Of a DNA stretch of 7,034 bases, positions 1 to 6,680 are shown piece by piece. A program made the position numbers and the translations under genes. The notes under the pieces were generated by a model that saw only the letters and a list, made by a program, of their open reading frames with translations, was not told the origin of the DNA and did no database searches. Within the stretch, counting starts at the first letter, position 1. Every line of letters begins with the position of its first letter. This DNA is from Chloroflexota bacterium (GTDB taxonomy: Bacteria > Chloroflexota > Anaerolineae > UBA1429), in the NCBI GenBank assembly GCA_012515695.1, contig JAAYXX010000282.1, positions 1-7,034 on the forward strand, read 5' to 3'.

Positions 1-819
1 ATGTTTGGGTTGATCATTGCCTTCAAGGACTATCGTTTTGACCTGGGGATACTCAAAAGTCCCTGGATCGCGCTGAACAACTTTCGCTTCCTGGTGGGCA
101 CGCAGGAGGCATGGCGCGCTCTGACCAACACCCTGCTACTGAATAGCATCTTTATCTTTACCACGCTAATTGGCTCGTTGGCCGTCGCAATCTTGTTGTA
201 TCAGATACAACACTCGGTGTTGACGCGTTTTTATCAGACAGCCCTGTTCTTTCCATATTTTATCTCATGGGTTATTGTGGGCGTGTTTGTATTTGCCCTG
301 TTCAATTCGGACACGGGTATGGTGAACCGTATATTGGCTGACCTGGGCATGTCCAAGGTTCCCTGGTATTCCACGCCCAAAGTCTGGCCCTATATTCTCA
401 CTACGGCCAACCTTTGGAAATCGGTAGGCTTTTGGAGCATTGTCTACTTTGCGGGCATGTTGGGCATCAACCCCGAATATTACGAAGCTGCCGAAGTGGA
501 CGGCGCGAACAGTTGGGCCAAGACGATTTATATTACCATGCCGTTGTTGATGCCGCTGGTCACGATTAACCTGTTGCTGTCCATCGGGCGCATTTTCTAC
601 GCTGATTTCGGCTTGTTCTTCCATGTCACGCGGGATCAGGGGGCGCTCTACCGCACGACGGACGTCATTGACACGTACGTGTTCCGCGGATTGACCAAAA
701 GCGCGCAGATTGGCATGGCCTCCGCAGCAGGCTTTTACCAGTCGGTGGTTGGCTTTGCTCTGGTCTTTGTGTCCAACTGGGTCGTCCGGCGTATTGATCC
801 AGACAGATCCCTATTCTAG
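1..819 (+). CDS. LplB-type carbohydrate ABC transporter permease, 5'-truncated by the window edge
   Basis: Inner-membrane permease of a binding-protein-dependent sugar importer (MalF-like half, LplB/YteP class). The visible 272 residues contain about five hydrophobic segments (roughly 46-68, 78-102, 130-152, 180-200, 241-262). The EAA loop that contacts the ATPase is clear: E162-A-A-E-V-D-G168, then I178-T-M-P181. Class-typical stretches are FGLIIAFKDY at the N-terminus, RIFYADFGLFF near 197-207 and the RRIDPDRSLF tail. The ATG at position 1 is very probably not the start. In this class the FGLIIAFKDY motif follows a first membrane helix, so some 20-45 residues and that helix should lie left of the window. 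The gene ends with TAG at 817-819, 15 bp before the next permease, consistent with one operon. The family call is strong; the transported sugar cannot be told. Confidence 0.93.
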   Translation: MFGLIIAFKDYRFDLGILKSPWIALNNFRFLVGTQEAWRALTNTLLLNSIFIFTTLIGSLAVAILLYQIQHSVLTRFYQTALFFPYFISWVIVGVFVFALFNSDTGMVNRILADLGMSKVPWYSTPKVWPYILTTANLWKSVGFWSIVYFAGMLGINPEYYEAAEVDGANSWAKTIYITMPLLMPLVTINLLLSIGRIFYADFGLFFHVTRDQGALYRTTDVIDTYVFRGLTKSAQIGMASAAGFYQSVVGFALVFVSNWVVRRIDPDRSLF

Positions 820-834
820 AAGCGGAGATATGCC

Positions 835-1728
835 ATGACAGCGCACACCCAGAGCCGCAACCGTTCTCGCCTTACCCACCACCTAGGGCAGAGCATCATT
901 CACGTATTCATGATGATCATTAGTATAGGCTGTATATTGCCCCTGCTATTGATTGTCTCGGCGTCGTTCTCGGATGAGGCGGATATCGCCCGGTATGGCT
1001 ATTCGCTCATCCCGCGCACGTTTACCCCCTATGCCTACAGCTACATCCTGCGGGTTCCCTCGCAGATTATTCGCGCCTATGGAGTTACGACTTTTGTGAC
1101 GGTTGTGGGCACCGCGTTGGGGATGCTCCTGATGTCGCTATTGGCTTATGTGATCTCGCGACAGGATTTCCCCTGGCGCAAGCAGCTCTCGTTCTTTGTA
1201 TTCTTTACCATGTTGTTCAACGGCGGCCTCGTTCCCTGGTACATCTGGCTGACGCAGGGGCTGCATATCAAGGATAGCGTCTGGGCGCTGATTCTGCCCC
1301 ACCTGATTGTGCCCTGGTACGTTTTGCTGCTGCGGACCTTTTTCGCCCAACTACCCAACGAATTGCTCGACGCGGCCCGCATTGACGGCGCCGGGGAATG
1401 GCGGGTGTTTTTCCAGATGATTCTGCCCATGTCCACGCCCTCTCTGGCGACGGTGGGGTTGTTCTGTATCCTGATGTATTGGAACGATTGGTATTTGGCG
1501 CTGCTGTTTATCGACAGCCCCAAGCTGCACCCGCTGCAATACATGCTCTACAACATTATGATGAATGCCCGCGCCATCCAGGCCAGCCCGCAAACAACCG
1601 GCTTGAGCCTGCCAGTGAACACGGTGCGTATGGCCATGTCCGTGCTGGCTACCGGCCCGGCTGCTCTGATTTTCCTGGCGCTGCAACGTTACTTTATCCG
1701 GGGCATTACCGTGGGCGCGCTGAAATAG
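835..1728 (+). CDS. LplC/YtcP-type carbohydrate ABC transporter permease
   Basis: Second permease (MalG-like half) of the same importer, expected to pair with the upstream LplB-type protein in the inner membrane. It is 297 residues, the usual length. Hydrophobic segments lie near 21-43, 85-106, 117-139, 148-168, 203-224 and 266-284. The EAA loop reads D179-A-A-R-I-D-G185-A and then I196-L-P198. The C-terminus RYFIRGITVGALK is typical of the class. The ATG at 835 is chosen because GGAG (824-827) lies 7 nt upstream. The ATG at 830 is out of frame. It follows the first permease by 15 bp, so the two are almost certainly co-transcribed. A cytosolic ATPase must be supplied from elsewhere, since none is encoded here. 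Confidence 0.95.
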   Translation: MTAHTQSRNRSRLTHHLGQSIIHVFMMIISIGCILPLLLIVSASFSDEADIARYGYSLIPRTFTPYAYSYILRVPSQIIRAYGVTTFVTVVGTALGMLLMSLLAYVISRQDFPWRKQLSFFVFFTMLFNGGLVPWYIWLTQGLHIKDSVWALILPHLIVPWYVLLLRTFFAQLPNELLDAARIDGAGEWRVFFQMILPMSTPSLATVGLFCILMYWNDWYLALLFIDSPKLHPLQYMLYNIMMNARAIQASPQTTGLSLPVNTVRMAMSVLATGPAALIFLALQRYFIRGITVGALK

Positions 1729-1795
1729 GTCGGATCAGGCTTATCACCTTAGGAGGCAACCCTGGATCAAACGTCGTGACTCTTGACCGGATCGA

Positions 1796-1825
1796 CTAAT
1801 CAGGCATTGGCTAATCAGGCATTGG
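1796..1825. repeat. Exact tandem duplication, 2 x 15 bp
   Basis: CTAATCAGGCATTGG occurs at 1796-1810 and again, base for base, at 1811-1825. It is followed by a partial CATTG (1826-1830) that overlaps the end of the pattern. It lies 10 to 40 bp upstream of the lipoprotein RBS. A slippage duplication is the simplest explanation; a paired binding site is possible but unsupported. Confidence 0.9.
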
Positions 1826-1835
1826 CATTGTCACC

Positions 1836-1843
1836 AAAGGAGG
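1836..1843 (+). promoter_or_regulatory. Strong ribosome binding site of the solute-binding lipoprotein
   Basis: AAAGGAGG sits 6 nt before the ATG at 1850. It is the best Shine-Dalgarno match in the left operon and stronger than the GGAG of the upstream permease. This fits the common need for excess binding protein over permease, and it fixes the start codon. Confidence 0.85.
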
Positions 1844-1849
1844 AAGACC

Positions 1850-3454
1850 ATGTCCACACTGACTTTGCTATCACGTCGTCGTTTTCTGATGCTGGCAGGT
1901 AGCGGCCTCGCCGCCGCTGCTCTGGCTTCTTGCGCTCCCAAGCAGCCTGCTACCACGACGGCCCCTACCGCCGCCCCAGTCGAGAGCGAGGCCACCCAGG
2001 CCCCCGATGCAGAGCCGACCAAGGCCGAAGCGGGTCAGCCGTCTGATGCCGTCGTGGAAGTGAACTATTATTTTCTGGCGTGGGGGCCAATGAACGATGT
2101 AGAGCTCGTTCAGGACGCGATGAGCGAGATCACCCAAGACAAGATCGGGTGCACCGTCAAGCTGGTGCCGATGGACTCGAGCGCCTTTAACGAACGGCTC
2201 AAGCTGGACCTGGCCGCCGGGGAAAACATCGACCTGATGTATACCTGCAACTGGGCCAACGACTTTTACGCCAACGTCCGCAACGGCGTGTTGGTCGCCC
2301 TGGATGACCTGCTGCCCGAGTATGCTCCCGGCCTCTGGGCGAGCATCAAGCCCGAAGTCTGGGATGCTGCGCGCGTTAATGGCAAGCTGTACGGCGCGAT
2401 CAACCAGCAAATCTGGGCCACCATTAACGGCTTTGACATTCGCAAGGATGTCGTCGAGGCGCTGTCTTTCGACGTCAGTACCCTGGACGGCCTGGATACG
2501 TACGATCCGTTCTTCCAGGCTGTCAAGGACAACATGGACGGGATGTATCCTACGGGCTGGTTCAACCCGAACGAGTCCCCGACCTGGTGGACTGGCATGT
2601 GGGGGCTGGATGGTGTTGGCCCGATGACCTACATGCGTTGGGATGACGAGGAAACCAAACTGGCCTTCCCTTGGGAATATCCCGAGTTTGAGCAGGCCAT
2701 CGAAATTGCCCGGCGGTGGTATACCTCCGAGTTCCTGCCTCTTGAGCCGACCTCTGGCGAGGACTTTGTCGCGCAGATGAAGGCGGGCATGTATGCCTGC
2801 GTGCCCATCAACGTCGCCAAGCCTGGCCGCGAGTCGGAAGACAAGGCCAAATACGGCTTTGACTTTTTGAATATCCCCATCCAGGCCTACTCGCAGCCCT
2901 TTGTGACAACCGGCTCGGTAGTGCCGACGATGAACGGCCTGGTGCGAACCTGCCAGAACCAGGAAAAGGCCATCAGGCTGCTGGAACTGTGGAACACCGA
3001 CGTCGAAGCCTACAACCTGATCTGCAAGGGTATCAAGGGCAAGCACTGGGTGTGGGTAGATAAAGAGCGCAAGATCATCGGCTTCCCCGAAGGGATTACG
3101 CCGGAGAACAGCCCCTACAACCCGAACACCGACTGGATGTTTGGCAACCAGTTCAACGCCTACTATGTGGACGAGGCGCAGGCCGAGGCCAACACCTGGG
3201 AAAAGACCCGCGAGTTGAACGAGACCTCGGGCACGTCCAAGGCGATGGGCTTTGCCTTTGTCCAGGACCCGGTAGCCAACGAAGTCGCCCAGGTCACGGC
3301 GGCGGACAAGGAAATCGGCGAGCCGTTGCGCCAGGGTCGCCTGGACCCGGCGGAGAACCTGCCCAAGTACATCGAGCAGATGAAGGCGGCGGGCGCGGAG
3401 AAGGTGTTTGCCGAAGTGCAGAAACAGTTCGACGAGTGGAAGGCGAGCAGGTAA
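1850..3454 (+). CDS. Extracellular solute-binding lipoprotein of a carbohydrate ABC importer (LplA-like, DUF3502-type C-terminus)
   Basis: Captures the substrate outside the membrane and delivers it to the two upstream permeases. At 534 residues it has the size of LplA-type family-1 binding proteins, larger than typical MalE-type ones. The N-terminus carries a twin-arginine-like motif (S8-R-R-R-F-L13), a hydrophobic core, and a lipobox L25-A-S-C28, so Cys28 should be lipidated. A low-complexity Thr/Ala/Pro/Glu tether follows, up to about residue 65. The mature domain begins near VEVNYYFLAWG, with many Trp and Tyr residues (for example the PTWWTGMWG segment) that could stack on sugar rings. 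The last ~65 residues (VANEVAQV through QKQFDEWK) resemble the DUF3502 tail of LplA-like proteins. The family is certain; the ligand is unknown. An oligosaccharide from polysaccharide breakdown would fit the class. Confidence 0.94.
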   Translation: MSTLTLLSRRRFLMLAGSGLAAAALASCAPKQPATTTAPTAAPVESEATQAPDAEPTKAEAGQPSDAVVEVNYYFLAWGPMNDVELVQDAMSEITQDKIGCTVKLVPMDSSAFNERLKLDLAAGENIDLMYTCNWANDFYANVRNGVLVALDDLLPEYAPGLWASIKPEVWDAARVNGKLYGAINQQIWATINGFDIRKDVVEALSFDVSTLDGLDTYDPFFQAVKDNMDGMYPTGWFNPNESPTWWTGMWGLDGVGPMTYMRWDDEETKLAFPWEYPEFEQAIEIARRWYTSEFLPLEPTSGEDFVAQMKAGMYACVPINVAKPGRESEDKAKYGFDFLNIPIQAYSQPFVTTGSVVPTMNGLVRTCQNQEKAIRLLELWNTDVEAYNLICKGIKGKHWVWVDKERKIIGFPEGITPENSPYNPNTDWMFGNQFNAYYVDEAQAEANTWEKTRELNETSGTSKAMGFAFVQDPVANEVAQVTAADKEIGEPLRQGRLDPAENLPKYIEQMKAAGAEKVFAEVQKQFDEWKASR

Positions 3455-3481
3455 GCCTAGTCCCCCTTATTCACGGTTACG

Positions 3482-3513
3482 ACAACAGGCGACGCACCCG
3501 CGTCGCCTGTTGT
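3482..3513 (+). terminator. Intrinsic-terminator-like hairpin after the importer operon
   Basis: A perfect 14-bp stem, ACAACAGGCGACGC (3482-3495) against 3500-3513, closes an ACCC loop. It begins 27 bp after the lipoprotein stop codon. The downstream tract is only moderately T-rich (ATTTATC), so it may work as a terminator, as a 3'-end stabiliser of the binding-protein mRNA, or both. Confidence 0.8.
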
Positions 3514-3528
3514 ATTTATCTGCGACAC

Positions 3529-3556
3529 TTGCGCCCCCTCCACGCTTGACTATAAT
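3529..3556 (+). promoter_or_regulatory. Candidate promoter of the DrrAB-type exporter operon
   Basis: TATAAT at 3551-3556 is a perfect -10 box. With a 16-bp spacer the -35 would be TTGCGC (3529-3534), matching only the first three consensus bases. A TTGACT at 3546-3551 overlaps the -10 and cannot serve as its -35. Predicted transcription start is near 3563, giving a leader of about 180 nt. No other comparable -10 was seen in this gap. Confidence 0.5.
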
Positions 3557-3563
3557 TCACCAC

Positions 3564-3581
3564 GCGGCCATAGTAGGCCGC
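3564..3581. promoter_or_regulatory. 18-bp inverted repeat at the predicted start site (possible operator or leader hairpin)
   Basis: GCGGCC (3564-3569), a 6-base centre ATAGTA, then GGCCGC (3576-3581). It begins 8 bp after the -10 box, exactly where repressors of exporter operons often bind. It could equally fold as a hairpin at the 5' end of the mRNA. No regulator gene is visible in the window. Confidence 0.45.
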
Positions 3582-3692
3582 TACAAGCCTGGCTCGTTCG
3601 GCATGTGCCCCCAGTTTTTCCTGCATCGCGCCCGCCCCTGGTTCTGCTCAACGTCCCGTCCCCCGCCATCCCCCACGATGTGCGCCCATTCT

Positions 3693-3728
3693 CACGCTTC
3701 CAGGTAGTTGCACGCTTTCAGGCTGTTG
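3693..3728. repeat. Imperfect tandem repeat, 2 x 18 bp, upstream of the exporter ATPase
   Basis: CACGCTTCCAGGTAGTTG (3693-3710) is followed directly by CACGCTTTCAGGCTGTTG (3711-3728), identical at 15 of 18 positions. The second copy ends 1 nt before the GGAGAG ribosome binding site (3730-3735). Its role is unknown. Confidence 0.75.
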
Positions 3729-3741
3729 CGGAGAGAAATGG

Positions 3742-4728
3742 ATGAACATAATCGAGGTTCGTGAGCTGGTCAAGCGATACGGCGATTTCACCGCCGTGAA
3801 CGGCATCAGCTTTGAGGTATACGAGGGCGAGTTGTTCGGCTTTCTCGGCCCAAATGGCGCGGGGAAAAGCACCACCATCAACATGCTCTGCACGCTATCG
3901 CGCCCCACCTCCGGCCACGCCACCGTCAACGGCTATGATGTGCGCCGAGAGCCGGACGCCGTGCGCCAGTCGTTGGGGCTGATCTTCCAAGACCCCAGCC
4001 TGGATGAGCGCCTGACGGGCTGGGAGAACCTGCGCTTTCACGCTTTGCTGTACAACGTGCCGGGCGCGGTGTTTGAGCAACGCGCTCGGGAACTGTTAGA
4101 GATGGTGGAACTGACGGACAAGGCCCGCGCACTGGTACGCACCTATTCCGGCGGGATGCGGCGTCGGCTGGAAATCGCTCGCGGCCTGTTGCACCACCCG
4201 GCGGTGTTGTTTTTGGACGAGCCAACCATCGGGCTGGACCCACAGACGCGGCGGCATATCTGGGAATACCTGATCAACCTGCGCGGCCAGGTGGGGCTGA
4301 CCATGTTCCTGACGACGCATTACATGGAAGAGGCCGAGAACGCCGACCGGATCGCCATTATTGATCACGGCGACATCATCGCGCTGGATACACCGGCGGG
4401 CCTGAAATCGCTGATGGGCGGGGATATCATCAGCGTGCGTACAGACGATAACGCCCGGGCCGCCGCCCGGCTGGCCGAGGCGTATGCCATCGAGCCGCGC
4501 ACCGGCCCGGAGGGGCAATTGATCATCGAAACCGCCCACGGCGACCAGTTCATCCCGCAGATCGTGTCCGCCCTGGCAAACGGCGACACGCCCGTGTTCG
4601 TCCAGGCCGTTGACCTGCGCCGCCCCACGCTGGAGGATGTGTTTATCAAGCTGACCGGCCGGGCCATCCGCGAGGAAGAGGCCAGCGCCAGAGACCAGAT
4701 GCGCGGCCAGATGGGGCGGCGACGCTAG
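3742..4728 (+). CDS. DrrA-type ABC exporter ATP-binding protein
   Basis: Cytosolic ATPase that powers the ABC-2 permease encoded next to it. All nucleotide-binding motifs are intact: Walker A G36-PNGAGKS-T44, Q-loop Q83, signature Y135-SGG-M139, Walker B V155-LFLD-E160 with catalytic Glu160, D-loop G164-L-D166 and switch His193. After the ATPase domain there is the C-terminal domain typical of daunorubicin-resistance-like ATPases (DUF4162 region), ending with the family motif RPTLEDVFIKLTGR (294-307). A charged tail of about 20 residues follows. Length 328 is normal. The start is the ATG at 3742, placed 6 nt after GGAGAG; the ATG at 3738 is out of frame. The partner permease follows after 24 bp. 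Such pairs export drugs, lipids or polyketide-like molecules; the substrate cannot be read from sequence. Confidence 0.95.
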   Translation: MNIIEVRELVKRYGDFTAVNGISFEVYEGELFGFLGPNGAGKSTTINMLCTLSRPTSGHATVNGYDVRREPDAVRQSLGLIFQDPSLDERLTGWENLRFHALLYNVPGAVFEQRARELLEMVELTDKARALVRTYSGGMRRRLEIARGLLHHPAVLFLDEPTIGLDPQTRRHIWEYLINLRGQVGLTMFLTTHYMEEAENADRIAIIDHGDIIALDTPAGLKSLMGGDIISVRTDDNARAAARLAEAYAIEPRTGPEGQLIIETAHGDQFIPQIVSALANGDTPVFVQAVDLRRPTLEDVFIKLTGRAIREEEASARDQMRGQMGRRR

Positions 4729-4734
4729 CCCGCT

Positions 4735-4755
4735 GGGAGGGAATGGCTGCTGATG
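4735..4755 (+). promoter_or_regulatory. Ribosome binding site and ambiguous start of the ABC-2 permease
   Basis: GGGAGG (4735-4740) is a good Shine-Dalgarno site, but the first in-frame ATG (4753) is 12 nt away, longer than usual, with a second ATG at 4756. The nearer ATG (4743) is out of frame. In-frame CTG codons lie at 4747 and 4750, and CTG at 4747 would have ideal 6-nt spacing. ATG 4753 is kept because CTG starts are rare. Confidence 0.5.
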
Positions 4756-5556
4756 ATGGGCCGCTTGCAGCGCGACCTGAGGGGCATCTACACGATCTGG
4801 TATCGCGACGTGTTGCGGTTTGTCCGTGACCGGGTGCGGATTGTGGCTTCCCTGGCGCAGCCCGCGCTTTACCTGTTTGTTTTCGGCGCGGGGCTGGCCC
4901 CTGCCATTTCCGCCGGGCTGGGTGGCGGGCAGATTGACTTTACCCAGTTCGTGTTCCCCGGCATCCTGGCGATGGCCGTGCTGTTCACCTCTATCTTTTC
5001 GGCGATCTCGATTGTGTGGGACCGCGAGTTTGGCTTTCTCAAGGAGGTGATGGTCGCGCCGGTATCGCGCACAGCCGTGGCGCTGGGCAAGGTGGCCGGG
5101 GGCAGCACGGTGGCGGTTTTCCAGGGTTCGCTGGTGTTGATCTTTGCGCCGGTGCTGGGGATAAGCCTGAGTGTGGGGCAAATCCTGCTGATCATCGCGC
5201 TGATGCTGCTGCTGGCCGCGATGATGACGGCGTTGGGCATCCTGGTGGCTGTGCGCCAACGGACGCTGGAGGGCTTTCAGGTGTTGATGAACTTTTTGGT
5301 GCTGCCCATGTTCTTTTTATCCGGCGCGTTTTTCCCGTTGAACAGCGCGCCAACATGGCTGCGAACGCTGTCCCGGCTAGACCCGATGGCCTACGGGGTG
5401 GACGCGCTGCGGCAGGTGGTCTTGGGGCAGAACGTGTCAGAGGCGGCCCTGCAAGAGCTACGGGTGTTCCCCATCGGCTTTGACGTGGCTATCATGGCGG
5501 GGCTGACCGTGCTCTTTCTTACCCCGGCTGTGTGGCTGTTTAGCAGGCAAGACTAG
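4753..5556 (+). CDS. DrrB-type ABC-2 family exporter permease
   Basis: Membrane subunit of the exporter, expected to dimerise and to bind the ATPase encoded 24 bp upstream. It has 267 residues and about six hydrophobic segments (31-50, 66-88, 118-138, 141-165, 174-196, 243-263). The N-terminal stretch TIWYRDVLRFVRDRVRI is the amphipathic coupling region common before helix 1. The conserved ABC-2 motif lies after helix 2 (W89-D-R-E-F-G-F-L-K-E, then APVSR near 102-106). The segment FFLSGAFFPLNSAPTWL (187-203), followed by LDPMAYGVDALR, is characteristic of the family. Length and topology are normal. The last codons overlap one arm of a hairpin shared with the convergent gene. Confidence 0.95.
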   Translation: MMGRLQRDLRGIYTIWYRDVLRFVRDRVRIVASLAQPALYLFVFGAGLAPAISAGLGGGQIDFTQFVFPGILAMAVLFTSIFSAISIVWDREFGFLKEVMVAPVSRTAVALGKVAGGSTVAVFQGSLVLIFAPVLGISLSVGQILLIIALMLLLAAMMTALGILVAVRQRTLEGFQVLMNFLVLPMFFLSGAFFPLNSAPTWLRTLSRLDPMAYGVDALRQVVLGQNVSEAALQELRVFPIGFDVAIMAGLTVLFLTPAVWLFSRQD

Positions 5557-5590
5557 CGCTCCCGTTTCCCCTGGCTCGCCGGGCGCGCTA
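5554..5590. terminator. Possible bidirectional hairpin between convergent genes
   Basis: TAGCGC (5554-5559) pairs with GCGCTA (5585-5590). After one T/C mismatch, CCCG (5561-5564) pairs with CGGG (5580-5583), leaving a 15-nt loop. The left arm starts with the TAG stop of the permease; the right arm is the complement of the TAG stop of the oxidoreductase. No T-run is present on either side, so termination is plausible but not proven. Confidence 0.45.
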
Positions 5591-6673
5591 TGGGCGAGTG
5601 TGGAGTGTTGCCGGGGCTGTGCCCACCGCCAGCCCGCCATAATAGCGCCGGAACACGGGCTTGTAGAGTGCAGTCAATTCGGCCAGGTGCAGCCCCTCGC
5701 CTAGCAGGGGCAGTGGCGTGCGGGTGACGAGGCCCTGCAACCCGCGCAGCCAGCCATAGGCCCGCCGCCGCTGTTCCACCATCTCGCGATAGAGCGCCCG
5801 CGCCGCTGCGGGGGTCATGCGCCCTTCGAGCGTGTCGTTCAATAGCTGCCCCAGGTGCGTGCCGAAAAAGAGCGCGGCGCGAATGCCCTCGCCGGTGGTG
5901 GGCAGGCAATGCCCGGCGGCATCACCCACCAGGAACAGGTCGCCGATTGTCGCCGGACGCAGCGCGGCAGGGATCGCCCCGCCGTACACCTCGCCGCATT
6001 CCAGCCCCCGTTCGGCCAAAAAGCGGTCCAGCGTGCCCCGCAGCGGGCGGTTGCGCGCATAGCGGGCCACCCCCACGTGGCTCACATCTCCCGCCGGAAA
6101 GACCCAGCCGATGTCTATTGCCCGTTTCTCTGAAATGCCCAGCCAAAAGTGCAGGCCCTCCTGGCGATGGGGGATCACCGTTTCGATGCCCACGCTCAGG
6201 TGGTCGGCGCGCACCAGGCCGGGGCGCAGGCTGCTCGCCAGCGTGGCCCGCCAGCCGCTTGCGTCCACCAGGAACCTGCCCCGATAGATGCCCTGGCTCG
6301 TTCGCACGCCGCCCTGTTCCAGGCCCAGCGCGGGCGTTTGCAAGAATTCGGCGTCGCCCCGCTCTTGCAGCAGGCGGCAGAGCAGGGCATAATCTAGCAC
6401 GCATTGGGTGTGTGAGGCGGGGTAGGTCACAGAGCGATAGGGCGTATGCAGCGTGACCTCTTGGTGGATCTGCTGCACAGCCTCTTCCAGCCCCAGGGCT
6501 TGCAGGGCTTGCAGCGTGGTGCCGCAGGCCGACGTGGGGCGCGTGCCCACCGGCTTGCGGTCCAGCAGCAGCACCCGCTTGCCGCGCAAAGGGGCCGCCA
6601 CCGCCAGCCCCGCAAAGCTGGCCCCGGCGATAATCACATCATACTCGGCGCCGTCCGCCAACTGATGCTCCAC
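5588..6673 (-). CDS. Geranylgeranyl-reductase-like FAD-dependent oxidoreductase
   Basis: Predicted flavoprotein of the geranylgeranyl reductase / p-hydroxybenzoate-hydroxylase-fold group, 361 residues. Members reduce isoprenoid double bonds or hydroxylate and halogenate small molecules; which reaction applies here is unknown. The N-terminal beta-alpha-beta dinucleotide fold is at 11-39 (YDVIIAGASFAGLA, acidic end of strand 2 at D38). The first glycine motif reads G17-A-S19-F-A-G22, with Ser in place of the middle Gly. The DASG motif is at 137-140. The FAD-ribityl motif is G250-D-A-A-G, followed by PTTGEGI (258-264), which is characteristic of geranylgeranyl-reductase-like proteins. The start is GTG at 6673, fixed by AGGAGGT 7 nt upstream. 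It is monocistronic here and convergent with the exporter. No signal peptide is seen, so it is probably cytosolic or membrane-associated. Confidence 0.88.
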   Translation of the reverse strand: MEHQLADGAEYDVIIAGASFAGLAVAAPLRGKRVLLLDRKPVGTRPTSACGTTLQALQALGLEEAVQQIHQEVTLHTPYRSVTYPASHTQCVLDYALLCRLLQERGDAEFLQTPALGLEQGGVRTSQGIYRGRFLVDASGWRATLASSLRPGLVRADHLSVGIETVIPHRQEGLHFWLGISEKRAIDIGWVFPAGDVSHVGVARYARNRPLRGTLDRFLAERGLECGEVYGGAIPAALRPATIGDLFLVGDAAGHCLPTTGEGIRAALFFGTHLGQLLNDTLEGRMTPAAARALYREMVEQRRRAYGWLRGLQGLVTRTPLPLLGEGLHLAELTALYKPVFRRYYGGLAVGTAPATLHTRP

Positions 6674-6680
6674 TCGGCGT

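Larger units (their letters stand above)
1729..1849 (+). other. 121-bp gap before the binding-protein gene, with orphan SD and tandem duplication
   Basis: The spacer is long compared with the 15-bp gap between the two permeases. It holds a Shine-Dalgarno-like AGGAGG at 1751-1756 with no ATG, GTG or TTG at a usable distance (only CTG at 1762, which would give five codons before TGA). It also holds an exact 15-bp tandem duplication (1796-1825). I see no convincing intrinsic terminator and no strong -35/-10 pair, so read-through from the permeases is the simplest model. Confidence 0.6.

Noticed and set aside
1..3. ATG at position 1 as the true start of the first permease
   Set aside because: The following residues match an internal motif that normally comes after the first membrane helix, so the start should lie left of the window.
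1762..1779. Short leader peptide starting with CTG after AGGAGG (1751-1756)
   Set aside because: It would have five codons and a CTG start with no sign of a regulatory peptide or paired attenuator hairpins.
1871..3046. 391-residue open frame antisense to the binding-protein gene
   Set aside because: It lies wholly opposite a confidently identified gene, has no recognisable motif, and its length is explained by GC-rich codon bias.
3546..3551. TTGACT as a -35 box
   Set aside because: It overlaps the TATAAT at 3551-3556 by one base, and no good -10 lies 16-18 bp further downstream.
4096..5259. 387-residue His/Gln/Arg-rich open frame antisense to the exporter genes
   Set aside because: It spans two real genes and their gap on the other strand and has low-complexity, shadow-like composition with no domain signal.
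5947..6456. 169-residue Pro/Arg/Gly-rich open frame on the plus strand
   Set aside because: It is antisense to the oxidoreductase, with the biased composition of a third-position shadow and no family resemblance.
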